Shown one piece after another: positions 26,267-34,879 of a stretch of DNA of 44,343 nucleotides (position 1 is its first letter; every line of letters starts with the position of its first letter). The DNA comes from Lachnospiraceae bacterium (GTDB taxonomy: Bacteria > Bacillota > Clostridia > Lachnospirales > Lachnospiraceae): positions 1-44,343 of the forward strand of contig JAGHER010000199.1 of the NCBI GenBank assembly GCA_017889125.1. The letters are read 5' to 3'. The notes beneath the pieces are model-generated. The model was not told where the DNA came from and did no database searches. It saw nothing but the letters and a program-made list of their open reading frames with translations. The translations under genes were made by a program, and so were the position numbers.

Positions 26267-27001
26267 CTATTTTTTTATGAAAGAATACCACAGTCCGCTG
26301 TTATTTTCGTCATAGGTATCCAGATACAGGGTGCCGGACAGTCCGGCCAGCTCCGGCAGCATGTCATGGAGCTCGGAGATTTTTCCGTTCATGTCCTTAT
26401 TATCCCCCAGATACACATCAATATCCCCCATAATCAGCGTAGCTTTTCCGGAAGAATCGTATTTGATCTGGTCGGCCTTAATCTCATAAATACTCAGGAT
26501 CTGGGTCAGATTCATGATCTGCTCAAAAATCTGCTGGTTTTCCACCGGAAGCGGCTTATTCAGCACAATTTGGCCAAAATTCAGGCCGGTAATCCAGGGA
26601 ACGCCCTCCAGACGGCTGCTGGAGCTTTCCACGATAATACCGTCTTTGTCGAAGTACATGTAGCTGCTCATGTAGGACACATAGCCCACCACACTTTTTT
26701 CGTACACAATCACCTCTACGGAAAAGGGGCTCTGAAACACGATGCTGTAATCCTCCACAAAAGGGATTTCCTTGTGGGGCTGAAACCGGTCCTTCAGAAA
26801 AAGGAACAGGGTGTTTCTGTCCCAGCGGCTTTCAAAAAGCGTGCCCTCTATCTGCTCTGCCGAATATTTGTTGTTGCCCGTCACCATTACCGCCGTCACC
26901 CGCACGGAAAGAACCAGCAGCACCAGCAAAAGGAATACTGCCAGTCCAATCCATAGCCCCATGTGGCTTTTTCTCTCGTTTTCTTCTGTTCTCTCAACCA
27001 T
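26267..27001 (-). CDS. ftsQ: Cell division protein FtsQ/DivIB
   Basis: This bitopic division protein has a short charged N-terminus, one membrane helix (GLWIGLAVFLLLVLLVLSV) and then a POTRA domain starting at VTGNNKYSAEQIEG. The FtsQ/DivIB region contains VIVYEKSVVGYV and YMYFDKDGIIVE. The start MVERTEENER at 27001 is chosen for membrane topology and the AGGTGAG site; the longer frame runs back into the murA end. Length 244. Position between murA and ftsZ matches divIB of Bacillus. It works with FtsL and the septal synthase. Confidence 0.85.
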   Translation of the reverse strand: MVERTEENERKSHMGLWIGLAVFLLLVLLVLSVRVTAVMVTGNNKYSAEQIEGTLFESRWDRNTLFLFLKDRFQPHKEIPFVEDYSIVFQSPFSVEVIVYEKSVVGYVSYMSSYMYFDKDGIIVESSSSRLEGVPWITGLNFGQIVLNKPLPVENQQIFEQIMNLTQILSIYEIKADQIKYDSSGKATLIMGDIDVYLGDNKDMNGKISELHDMLPELAGLSGTLYLDTYDENNSGLWYSFIKK

Positions 27002-27042
27002 ACACTCACCTGCCCATATCGTACTCCGCGCCTGATCCCAGA

Positions 27043-28308
27043 TCAGGCGCTCCAGCGGATATCGCCATGAAGACACTGAACATCCCGGCAGATATCCTCA
27101 TACCCCCTCTCAATATGAATACAGTCCTCAATCACCGTCTCTCCCCGGGCTGCCAGAGCCGCAGCCACAAGAGCCGCTCCGCCCCGCAGGTCCCAGGCCC
27201 GCACCCTGGCTCCCGAAAGGCCTTCCTTCCCCTGAATCACTGCCTGGTTTCCGGACACGGTAATATCTGCGCCCATCTTTTTAAGTTCCGCGGCGGTCTT
27301 AAACCGGGCCTCAAATACATTTTCCCGCAGCCGGCTCTCGCCCTCCGCCAGGGAAAGCACAGCCAGCATGGGCGACTGCAGGTCCGTGGGAAACTCCGGA
27401 TAAGGCCCTGTCTGAAGCCTTACCGGCCGCGGACGTCCTTCCATAAGGATGCGCGCACCCAGAATCCGCCCGCCTTCACCCGGCAGCGGCTCAATACAGG
27501 CGCCGCACCGGCAAAGCGTCTCCGTCACCGCGCCCATCGATTCCCAGGGTGCTCCCCACAGTACGGCCTGGCCGCCTGCCGCCGTCACTGCAGCCAGGTA
27601 AGTGCCTGCCGCAATCCGGTCGCCGGGCACCGCATATTCCGTCTCGTAAAGCCTGGAAACGCCTTTGATCTGTATCCGCTCCGTGCCCTCCCCGGCAATC
27701 ACCGCGCCCATCTGCCGCAGAAGCTGGCAGAGGGTGATGATCTCCGGCTCTCTGGCCGCCCCGAAAATCACGGTCTCCCCCGGTGCAAGGACAGCCGCAA
27801 GAAGGGCATTTTCCGTAGCTCCTACGCTTGGAAAAGGAAAGACAATCTCTCCTCCCCTAAGCCTTCCCCTGGCCCGTATCCGCCCCTCCTCTTCCTCCAC
27901 CCCGGCGCCCAGCCGGGAAAAAGCCAGAAGATGCAGATCCACAGGCCGGCTTCCGATGGAACAGCCGCCGGGATACCAGGCAGCCGCCTCCCCCGTACGG
28001 CCAAGAAGGGCCCCCATCACCAGGATGGAGGAGCGCATTTTCTTTACATCCTCCTGGGGAATGGCTGTCTTTATGACCCTGGAGGCATCGATGGAGAGCC
28101 TGCTGCCCTGAAACCGGCACCGGCATCCTACAGATTCTAAAATTCCCACCATACAGGCCACATCCTGTATGATGGGGACATTGGTAAATCGCATGGTTCC
28201 GCATTGAAGAAGGGATGCTGCCAGCATGGGCAGAACCCCATTCTTCGAACCCTGAACATTTATCTCACCTGACAAAGGCCGGTAACCGCATATGCGAATC
28301 TCCGACAA
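27043..28308 (-). CDS. murA: UDP-N-acetylglucosamine 1-carboxyvinyltransferase
   Basis: This enzyme catalyses the first committed step of peptidoglycan precursor synthesis, with PEP as donor. NVQGSKNGVLPMLAASL carries the conserved Lys-Asn pair. The catalytic-loop cysteine that fosfomycin attacks is present in PGGCSIGSRPVDLHLLAF. YPEFPTDLQSP holds the conserved aspartate, and DLRGGAALVAAALAA closes the active site. The start is given as the TTG at 28308 (MSEIRICGYR), seven bases after GGAGG; a TTG 15 bases upstream overlaps that site. About 421 residues. In the Bacillus order this slot holds murG and murB, so murA here is a local rearrangement. Confidence 0.92.
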   Translation of the reverse strand: MSEIRICGYRPLSGEINVQGSKNGVLPMLAASLLQCGTMRFTNVPIIQDVACMVGILESVGCRCRFQGSRLSIDASRVIKTAIPQEDVKKMRSSILVMGALLGRTGEAAAWYPGGCSIGSRPVDLHLLAFSRLGAGVEEEEGRIRARGRLRGGEIVFPFPSVGATENALLAAVLAPGETVIFGAAREPEIITLCQLLRQMGAVIAGEGTERIQIKGVSRLYETEYAVPGDRIAAGTYLAAVTAAGGQAVLWGAPWESMGAVTETLCRCGACIEPLPGEGGRILGARILMEGRPRPVRLQTGPYPEFPTDLQSPMLAVLSLAEGESRLRENVFEARFKTAAELKKMGADITVSGNQAVIQGKEGLSGARVRAWDLRGGAALVAAALAARGETVIEDCIHIERGYEDICRDVQCLHGDIRWSA

Positions 28309-28393
28309 AAGCGCTCCCTCCAAAACCGTTCCGCTGTATGATACTATATGCCCTGCGCCAGGGAAAGGAACTATGTCCGGAAGAAAAACTGCG

Positions 28394-30364
28394 TCACGTT
28401 CGGATCTTTACCTGATTGGAAACGCTTAGGACCATCCCCATCTCCATCATCAGGAATCCTACAGACGTACCTCCGTAGCTGATAAAGGGCAGGGTAATTC
28501 CCGTATTGGGAATGGTGTTGGTCACCACCGCAATGTTTAAGATGACCTGGATGGCAATGTGCCCCATAACGCCTACGACCAGCAGTGCGCCAAAAAGGTC
28601 CGGCGCATTGGAGGCAATCACCATAAACCGGTAAATCATAAACAGGAAAATCAAAATTACGGAAATGGCGCCGAAGAGCCCCAGCTCCTCACAGATTACG
28701 GAAAAGACCATATCATTCTGCGCCTCCGGAATAAAGCCCAGCTTCTGAATACTCTCGCCCAGGCCCTTTCCCACCAGGCCGCCGGATCCGATGGCGTACA
28801 GTCCCTGAAGGACCTGATAGCCGCCGTCCTGGGGATAAGCCTCCGGCTGCAGCCACACGTGGATCCGGTTCAGCTGATAAGGCTGCACCAGACCAATCTT
28901 TTCCAGCACTGTGGCAATAGGCCCGGCAAAGGCATAAATCACTCCGGCACCGGCTATGCACAGGGCAAAGGGCCATTTCAGCTTAGAGGCCACAAAGGCC
29001 ATCACAAAGGCAATGCCCAGAATAATGATTCCCGAGCTTAAGTTGTTCATGGCCACCAATCCGGCCACAGGGACAGTGACAGCCACCAAAACCAGAAGGC
29101 CTTTGATGTTATCCACCTTTCGCCCCATCCTGGTGATCATCACCGCCAGAAGAAGGATCAGGGCAATCTTTACCAGCTCTGTAGGCTGGAACTGCAGGGG
29201 ACCAAGGGCCAGCCACCGCTTCTTTCCATTTACCTCCACGCCCAGGGGCGTCAGCATAACCATCAGCAGGAATACATAGGAAAGCCCGTATCCTAACAGA
29301 GCAAACTTGGCAAAGAAGTGGTAGTCCATCTTGGAAATTACCATCATCGCCAAAAATCCTGCCACGGCAATCATGGCCTGCCGCCGCATAAAATAGCCTG
29401 CATCTCCGTCATATTTGATCTGTGCGGAATATGAGCTGGAGCTGTAAATCATCACCAGTCCAAACACGGTGAGGAAGATGATGGTAAAGAGAAGGCTGTA
29501 ATCATAGAACCTCCGTACCTTCTTCTTTCCCGCATTCTCCGCCGCGCCTGCGCCTCTGCCTTCCGCGTAAGGCGGCTGACGGAAATTTCCCTCTGCCGCC
29601 TTCACCCGCACGCCGGGCGCCGACCGCACCTTCATCTGCTGGTCGGACGGGCGGCGGCCCTGCCCATTCCGTGCCCAGCCTCTCTCCTGACTGGAGCGGT
29701 CCCTTGTCTGCTCTGGGGAATATCTTCGATTTCCTTCCGTGCGCTCATAGCCGCCCCCGGCCCTGCGCCGCAGATCGTTTTCCTGCCGGGCATCCGCCCC
29801 GCGCCGCAGTTCACTTTCCCGCCGGACATCCGCACCGCGCCGCAGTTCACTTCCCCGCCGGGCATCCGCACCGCGCCGGTTATCATACATCCGCCGTCCA
29901 TCAGACGCAGCAGCCGTCTGCTGCCGGGCCGTCTCGTAAGCGGGGCGATTCTGGGCACTGCGCCCGGCTGGTTTCTGCCGCTGGCCGTAATCCGTCCTCG
30001 CACCTTGGCCTGCCCGCTGACTGTAATCTGTCCGCTGGCCTGCACCTGCACGCTGACTGTAATCCGTCCTCTGCCCCGCGCCTGCACGCTGACCGTAATC
30101 CGTCCGCTGCCCTGCGCCTGCACGCCGGTAATCATTATCTCTCTGCCGCTGCCCGGAACCCGTACCTGGATTCCGGCGGACATTTCTTTGCTGGTATCCT
30201 TCCTGCTGCGGCCTGCGGTTTTCCGCCTGCCGCTCAGAATTGGGCCGCGTCTGGGAATGCTGTCCCGTCTCCGCCGCTCTCGTTCTCTCCGGCCTGCGCT
30301 GCCGATCCCCGGCATACGCCCTCTGCTGCGGCTCCCTGACCGCCGCCCTCTGCTGATTCGCCAT
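28394..30364 (-). CDS. ftsW: FtsW/RodA/SpoVE family glycosyltransferase with long arginine-rich N-terminal extension
   Basis: The last 370 residues are a normal SEDS protein of ten membrane helices that polymerises lipid II with its partner penicillin-binding protein. YDYSLLFTIIFLTVFGLVMI opens helix 1, followed by LGPLQFQPTELVKIALILLL, YQVLQGLYAIGSGGLVGKGL and FISYGGTSVGFLMMEMGM. Before helix 1 are about 280 residues that are very rich in R, Q, G and A. They include 12-residue repeats such as QRAGAGQRTDYG and RRGADARRGSEL. The start at 30364 has GGAGGG six bases upstream, and the gap to murD is only 24 bases, so the extension is probably translated. Family members are usually about 370-420 residues. 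The position equals spoVE of Bacillus. Confidence 0.92.
   Translation of the reverse strand: MANQQRAAVREPQQRAYAGDRQRRPERTRAAETGQHSQTRPNSERQAENRRPQQEGYQQRNVRRNPGTGSGQRQRDNDYRRAGAGQRTDYGQRAGAGQRTDYSQRAGAGQRTDYSQRAGQGARTDYGQRQKPAGRSAQNRPAYETARQQTAAASDGRRMYDNRRGADARRGSELRRGADVRRESELRRGADARQENDLRRRAGGGYERTEGNRRYSPEQTRDRSSQERGWARNGQGRRPSDQQMKVRSAPGVRVKAAEGNFRQPPYAEGRGAGAAENAGKKKVRRFYDYSLLFTIIFLTVFGLVMIYSSSSYSAQIKYDGDAGYFMRRQAMIAVAGFLAMMVISKMDYHFFAKFALLGYGLSYVFLLMVMLTPLGVEVNGKKRWLALGPLQFQPTELVKIALILLLAVMITRMGRKVDNIKGLLVLVAVTVPVAGLVAMNNLSSGIIILGIAFVMAFVASKLKWPFALCIAGAGVIYAFAGPIATVLEKIGLVQPYQLNRIHVWLQPEAYPQDGGYQVLQGLYAIGSGGLVGKGLGESIQKLGFIPEAQNDMVFSVICEELGLFGAISVILIFLFMIYRFMVIASNAPDLFGALLVVGVMGHIAIQVILNIAVVTNTIPNTGITLPFISYGGTSVGFLMMEMGMVLSVSNQVKIRT
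29765..29878 (-). repeat. In-frame repeats in ftsW, second block (RRGAD type)
   Basis: Three copies of a 36- to 39-bp unit encode RRGADARRGSEL-like peptides, about residues 163-200 of the extension. Copies differ by a few substitutions and stay in frame. Confidence 0.8.
29981..30124 (-). repeat. In-frame 36-bp repeats in ftsW, first block (QRTDYG type)
   Basis: About four tandem copies of a 36-bp unit encode QRAGAGQRTDYG-like peptides in the basic N-terminal extension. Unit length is a multiple of three, so copy number can vary without a frameshift. Confidence 0.85.
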
Positions 30365-30388
30365 CCGCTGCCCTCCCATCCTTAATCA

Positions 30389-32008
30389 TCAAAGGCTGCG
30401 CACACATTCCTTAAAGACCCGTCCGCGCTCCTCGTAGTTGCGGAACATGCCCCAGCTGGCACAGGCAGGGCTTAACAGCACATTCTCGCCCATATTGGCG
30501 TAAGACGCACACACCCGCACCGCCTCCTGCATATCCTCTGCATACATAATATCGTGGAATCCGTGCTCCCTGGCACACCGGGCGATCTTATCCCTGGTCT
30601 GCCCGATGAGCACCAGATACCGCACCTTTCCCTCAAAGGCCTCGATCCACTGATCGTACTCATTGTGCTTATCATACCCACCGGCAATCAAAATGGTGGG
30701 CCCGGGCATGGCCCGGATCGCCTGTATGGCCGCGTCCGGGTTAGTGCCCTTGGAATCATTGTAATATTTCACGCCGTAGCGCTCTGCCACAAACTCAATG
30801 CGGTGCTCCACCGCCTCAAAGGCCTCCGCCGTCTTCCGGATGGAATCCAGGGGCACGCCCATGGAAAGGCCGATGGCCGCCGCCGCCATAACATTCTCAT
30901 AATTGTGGCGGCCCAGAAGCTTCAGGCTGTGGACATTCACCACTTCCTCCTGCTTCCCGTCATGACGCCATTGAATGGTATCGCCGTCAAGGAAAAGTCC
31001 TTCCTCCAGCCGGTTCCTGCTGCTGAAGAAAATCACCTTTGCCTTCAGGTCAAATTCCGGCGCCGGGATGCCGTCATCCTTCTGCTCAGCAGCTGCTTCT
31101 GCAGATTCTCCGGAAATCCCCTCCCCGGAAGCTGATTCCCTCGAGTCACCTTCTCCGGCTGCGCTTTCCTCAGCCGTCTCATCTGCGCTTTTACCGCCGG
31201 CGGTTTCCTCTTCTTCCTCCTCAGTACTCCAGAAGTACTCCTTCTTTTTCTCTGCTCCCTGAGCCATTCCGGCTGCTTTCGCCGCCTCATCCTCCAAAGC
31301 CTTCTTCACCGGCTTCTCCTTAAGGCCGAAGCTTCGCAGCACCGGATCGTCATAATTGAGAACAAGGGTGTCTTCCTCCCCCTGGTTCATGGCAATGCTT
31401 TCTTTGATGGCAATATACCGCTCCATGGTGCCGTGCCGGTCCAGATGATCCGGGGTAATATTCAATATGGCGCTGACCTGGGGACGAAAATCCATAATGG
31501 TCTCCAGCTGGAAGCTTGACACCTCCGCCACCGTCACCGAGGATTCCTTGGTTTCCAGCGCTACCTGGGTGTAGGGAATACCGATATTTCCCACCACAAA
31601 TACGCTGTCAAAGTAATCCTTCATGATCTGGCCGGTAAGCGCTGTGGTGGTAGTCTTTCCGTTGGTGCCGGTGATGGCCGCCAGACGGCCCTTGGCGCAG
31701 TGATAGGCCAGCTGGATCTCGCTCCAGATGGGAATATTCATGTCATCCAGGACAGCCACAAAGGGCGCCTCCAGAGGGATGCCCGGGCTGATGATGCAAA
31801 GCTCCACGCCCAGAAGATCCGTGCGCTTAAGCTCGCCCAAAACCACAGTCACCTTCTCGCTACCTGAAAGCTTCTCCTTCAGCTCTTCCTCATTCAGCTT
31901 ATCATTGCTGTCATACAGCACCACTTCGCCGCCCATGTCCAGCAAAAGCTTCGCCGCCGAAATCCCGCTGACTCCGGTTCCCGCTACCAATACCTTCTGA
32001 CTGCTCAA
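30389..32008 (-). CDS. murD: UDP-N-acetylmuramoylalanine-D-glutamate ligase with acidic insertion
   Basis: This cytoplasmic ligase adds D-glutamate to UDP-MurNAc-L-Ala. VLVAGTGVSGISAAKLLLD binds the nucleotide sugar, the P-loop is AITGTNGKTTTTAL, and LNITPDHLDRHGTMERY, YYNDSKGTNPDA and LIAGGYDKHNEYDQW are Mur ligase signatures. Length is 539, against about 450 usually. The excess is an insertion of about 90 residues (roughly 233-326) in the central domain, after LNYDDPVLRSFG and before AKVIFFSS. It contains runs such as TEEEEEETAG and many E, S, G and A. The start is the TTG at 32008 (MSSQKVLVAG), nine bases after AGGAGG; a TTG nine bases earlier abuts the site. Confidence 0.93.
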   Translation of the reverse strand: MSSQKVLVAGTGVSGISAAKLLLDMGGEVVLYDSNDKLNEEELKEKLSGSEKVTVVLGELKRTDLLGVELCIISPGIPLEAPFVAVLDDMNIPIWSEIQLAYHCAKGRLAAITGTNGKTTTTALTGQIMKDYFDSVFVVGNIGIPYTQVALETKESSVTVAEVSSFQLETIMDFRPQVSAILNITPDHLDRHGTMERYIAIKESIAMNQGEEDTLVLNYDDPVLRSFGLKEKPVKKALEDEAAKAAGMAQGAEKKKEYFWSTEEEEEETAGGKSADETAEESAAGEGDSRESASGEGISGESAEAAAEQKDDGIPAPEFDLKAKVIFFSSRNRLEEGLFLDGDTIQWRHDGKQEEVVNVHSLKLLGRHNYENVMAAAAIGLSMGVPLDSIRKTAEAFEAVEHRIEFVAERYGVKYYNDSKGTNPDAAIQAIRAMPGPTILIAGGYDKHNEYDQWIEAFEGKVRYLVLIGQTRDKIARCAREHGFHDIMYAEDMQEAVRVCASYANMGENVLLSPACASWGMFRNYEERGRVFKECVRSL

Positions 32009-32021
32009 GCCTCTCAACCTC

Positions 32022-32990
32022 CTATAATCCTAAGTATGCCACCAGGCAGAGAATCGCCGTAACTGTGGCAAAGACTGCGACCACCCTGGTCTCCGACCAT
32101 CCGCACAGCTCAAAATGATGATGGATCGGCGCCATTTTAAAGATCCGCTTTCCGCCGGTTTTCTTAAAATACGTCACCTGCATGATGACGGAAAGCACCT
32201 CAATCAGATAGATAAAACCGATAATCACGATAAACAGCGGCATCTCCATCATAAAAGCGCTGGAAGCCACAAAGCCCCCCAGTGCCAGAGATCCCGTGTC
32301 GCCCATGAACACCTTGGCCGGATAGACATTAAACAAAAGGAATCCCAAAAGGCTTCCCACCACCGCGCCGGTGATGGGGCTGATGCCGCTGTTCTCCCCC
32401 AGAGAAACAATGGTCAGGAAGGTGGCCACCAGTATGGTCACGCTGGTACACAATCCATCCAGTCCATCGGTAAAATTCACGCCGTTGTCCGTTCCCAGGA
32501 CAATGAAAAATACTGCGGGAACAAACAAAATCCCCAGGTTCAAACGGATTCCCTCATCAAAACCGCCGGTAAAGGGAATCAGCATCCCTGTGCCCACCTC
32601 ATCGCTGGTAACCAGGTACCAGGCGAAAATGCCGGTGATGATGATCTGTCCTAAGAGCTTCTGCTTTGGGTTAAGCCCCTCAGACCGCTTCATCACGATC
32701 TTAATGTAGTCATCCATAAACCCGATAATTCCAAATCCTACCGTCACAAAGAGCACAGGAATAATCTTCGGATATCGGGGAATATAAAACAGGGACGTAA
32801 TAATGATGCTGGTCAGGATCATCAGGCCGCCCATGGTAGGCGTTCCCTGCTTTTTTAAGTGAGCCTGGGGCCCCTCCTCACGAACCTGCTGTCCAAACTT
32901 CAGCTTGTGGAGAAAGGGAATCACCACCGGGCAAAGCACTGCGCTGATACAGAAGGATATGATAATCGCTAAAATGGTTTCATTAATCAT
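32022..32990 (-). CDS. mraY: Phospho-N-acetylmuramoyl-pentapeptide-transferase
   Basis: This ten-helix membrane enzyme makes lipid I. GTPTMGGLMIL near the N-terminus, DNGVNFTDGLDGL with the catalytic aspartates, FMGDTGSLALGG and APIHHHFELCGW are all present. The start MINETILAIIISF at 32990 has GAGGTG upstream and gives the normal 322 residues. The longer frame adds 25 residues that would overlap the gap after the upstream gene. It lies 76 bases after the second penicillin-binding protein; murE, expected between them in Bacillus order, is absent. Confidence 0.95.
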   Translation of the reverse strand: MINETILAIIISFCISAVLCPVVIPFLHKLKFGQQVREEGPQAHLKKQGTPTMGGLMILTSIIITSLFYIPRYPKIIPVLFVTVGFGIIGFMDDYIKIVMKRSEGLNPKQKLLGQIIITGIFAWYLVTSDEVGTGMLIPFTGGFDEGIRLNLGILFVPAVFFIVLGTDNGVNFTDGLDGLCTSVTILVATFLTIVSLGENSGISPITGAVVGSLLGFLLFNVYPAKVFMGDTGSLALGGFVASSAFMMEMPLFIVIIGFIYLIEVLSVIMQVTYFKKTGGKRIFKMAPIHHHFELCGWSETRVVAVFATVTAILCLVAYLGL

Positions 32991-33066
32991 AAAACACCTC
33001 AAATTCTTATGTATTGACCCTTTTAAATCATTAAGTAGTATACGTCTTTTTCCCGGAATAATCAAC

Positions 33067-34827
33067 TTATATCTGGGTTTCTTGGATTCCCAGAATGGGC
33101 AGAATATTCCGGAATAAGTCCCCGATTACCGGCGCTGCGATGGTGCCGCCGTAGTAAATTCCCTCTGGCTCGTTGATGGTAATCAGCGCGATTACCTGGG
33201 GATCATCCGCCGGCGCAAAGCCGATAAAGGAGGAAATGTATTTCTTTAAGCTGCGGGGAAGCTTTTCCGATGTGGCGGTCTTCCCGCCGATCCGGTAGCC
33301 TTCCACCGCCGCATTCTTTCCGCTGCCCTCCGCCACCACCATTTCCAGAATGTAGCGCATGGTCTGGCTGGTTTCCTCGGAAAGAATCCGGTCGCCTAAA
33401 GGCCAGGCGAATTTCTTCGTCCAGGTTCTGTCCTTGCTCCTGGCCTCTGCGGCAAAGTGGGGCGTCACCCGCCTCCCCCCATTTATAATAGAAGAAACAG
33501 TGGCAATCAGCTGCACTGGTGTGATCTGGAAGGACTGGCCAAAGGATACGGTGGCCAGCTCCACCGGCCCCATATTCTCCGGCTTGTGCATGATGGTGGA
33601 AGCCTCTCCCGGGATGTCGATCCCCGTCTTTCCCCGGAGACCGAACTGGTCAAAATACCGGCAGTAATTGTCCACCCCCAGCCGCTGCCCCACATCGATG
33701 AGCACCGGATTGCAGGAGTTCATCATCCCCTGAAGGAAGGTCTCTCCGCCGTGTCCGCCAGTCTTGTGGCAGCGGATCTTCCGATCCTCCACAATCCGGT
33801 AACCCGGGCAGGTAAACCGGTCATCCAATGTCACCGCCCCCGCCTCCAGCCCGGCTGCCGCCGTGATGATCTTAAAGGTGGAGCCAGGCTCATAGGTATC
33901 GCTGACGCAGGCATTCCGCCACATCTGATTGCGCCGCTCCTGCTTTTCCACCCCCGCCGCTTCAGCCTCCGCAGCCTCCAGCCTGGCGCTTTCGCTGACC
34001 AGATTCTGATCCAGGGTGAAGGGGTCATTTAAATTAAATTCCGGGGCATTGACCATCGCCAGGATCTCACCGTTCTGGGGATTCATGACGATGATGGACA
34101 CGCCTTTAGCATTCTTCTGCTCCATGGTCTGGTAGGCCAGCTGCTGGGCATACTGCTGGATATTTACATCCAGCGTCAGCACCAGGTCGCGGCCTGCCTC
34201 CGGCTCCAGCCGCTCTTCCTTTCCATTCTCCAGCTCCACACCGGCAGCATCGGTCAGGGTAAAAATGGTGCCGTTCTCGCCTTTTAGGTATTCCTCATAC
34301 TTCACCTCCAGGCCGATGATGCCCTGATTGTCCCCGCCGGTAAAGCCAAGAACCCGGGAAGCCAGACTGTCATAGGGGTAGTAGCGCTTGTAATCCTCAT
34401 CTACCTTTACCCCGTCCAGACCAAAGCTGCGGATCCGGTCTCCCGTCTCCTTTTCTACATTAGAAGCAATCACCTCTCTGGAGCTGCGCTTCTCCACCTT
34501 CCGGCGTACCTCGCCTTCTTCCAGCCCCAGCTCCCGGCTTAAGATCTGTATGGTCTCCTCCCGGTCGGTTACCTGGCTGTAAATCACCGAGATGGTGCAC
34601 ACCGTCCGGTTATCCGCCAGTACCTGGCCGTTCCGATCTAAGATCCTGCCCCGTGCAGCCTTGATGGAGCGCTCCCGCAGGTGCAGATCCTCCGCCTTCG
34701 CTGAGTAATACTCCGAGCGGAAAACCATCAGATAAAAAAGCCGTCCTCCCAATCCAATTATCATCAGCGACAACAGGAAATAGAGAACGGCAGTTTTTCC
34801 TCTGTGACAGGTCTGGTTTTCATTCAT
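33067..34827 (-). CDS. FtsI/SpoVD-type penicillin-binding protein (class B), KTA variant
   Basis: This bitopic transpeptidase has one membrane helix (residues 12-34), a dimerisation domain from about 50, and a transpeptidase domain. The active-site serine is in YEPGSTFKI (S316, K319), and SCN is at 371-373. The third motif reads GGKTATSE (516-520), with alanine in place of the usual glycine of KTG. No PASTA domain is present. By position (after a pbpB-like gene, before mraY) it corresponds to spoVD of Bacillus, so a role in spore cortex synthesis is possible. A vegetative division role is equally open. AGGAG is upstream of the ATG. Confidence 0.88.
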   Translation of the reverse strand: MNENQTCHRGKTAVLYFLLSLMIIGLGGRLFYLMVFRSEYYSAKAEDLHLRERSIKAARGRILDRNGQVLADNRTVCTISVIYSQVTDREETIQILSRELGLEEGEVRRKVEKRSSREVIASNVEKETGDRIRSFGLDGVKVDEDYKRYYPYDSLASRVLGFTGGDNQGIIGLEVKYEEYLKGENGTIFTLTDAAGVELENGKEERLEPEAGRDLVLTLDVNIQQYAQQLAYQTMEQKNAKGVSIIVMNPQNGEILAMVNAPEFNLNDPFTLDQNLVSESARLEAAEAEAAGVEKQERRNQMWRNACVSDTYEPGSTFKIITAAAGLEAGAVTLDDRFTCPGYRIVEDRKIRCHKTGGHGGETFLQGMMNSCNPVLIDVGQRLGVDNYCRYFDQFGLRGKTGIDIPGEASTIMHKPENMGPVELATVSFGQSFQITPVQLIATVSSIINGGRRVTPHFAAEARSKDRTWTKKFAWPLGDRILSEETSQTMRYILEMVVAEGSGKNAAVEGYRIGGKTATSEKLPRSLKKYISSFIGFAPADDPQVIALITINEPEGIYYGGTIAAPVIGDLFRNILPILGIQETQI

Positions 34828-34879
34828 GTCCGGCTCCTGTCTTTCCTTTTTTCAAATATATGAATGTTCCGGACAATTA

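Noticed and set aside
29765-30124. Regular 36-bp repeats resembling a CRISPR array
   Set aside because: Repeats are contiguous with no unique spacers, degenerate, and stay in frame within ftsW, so they encode peptide repeats.
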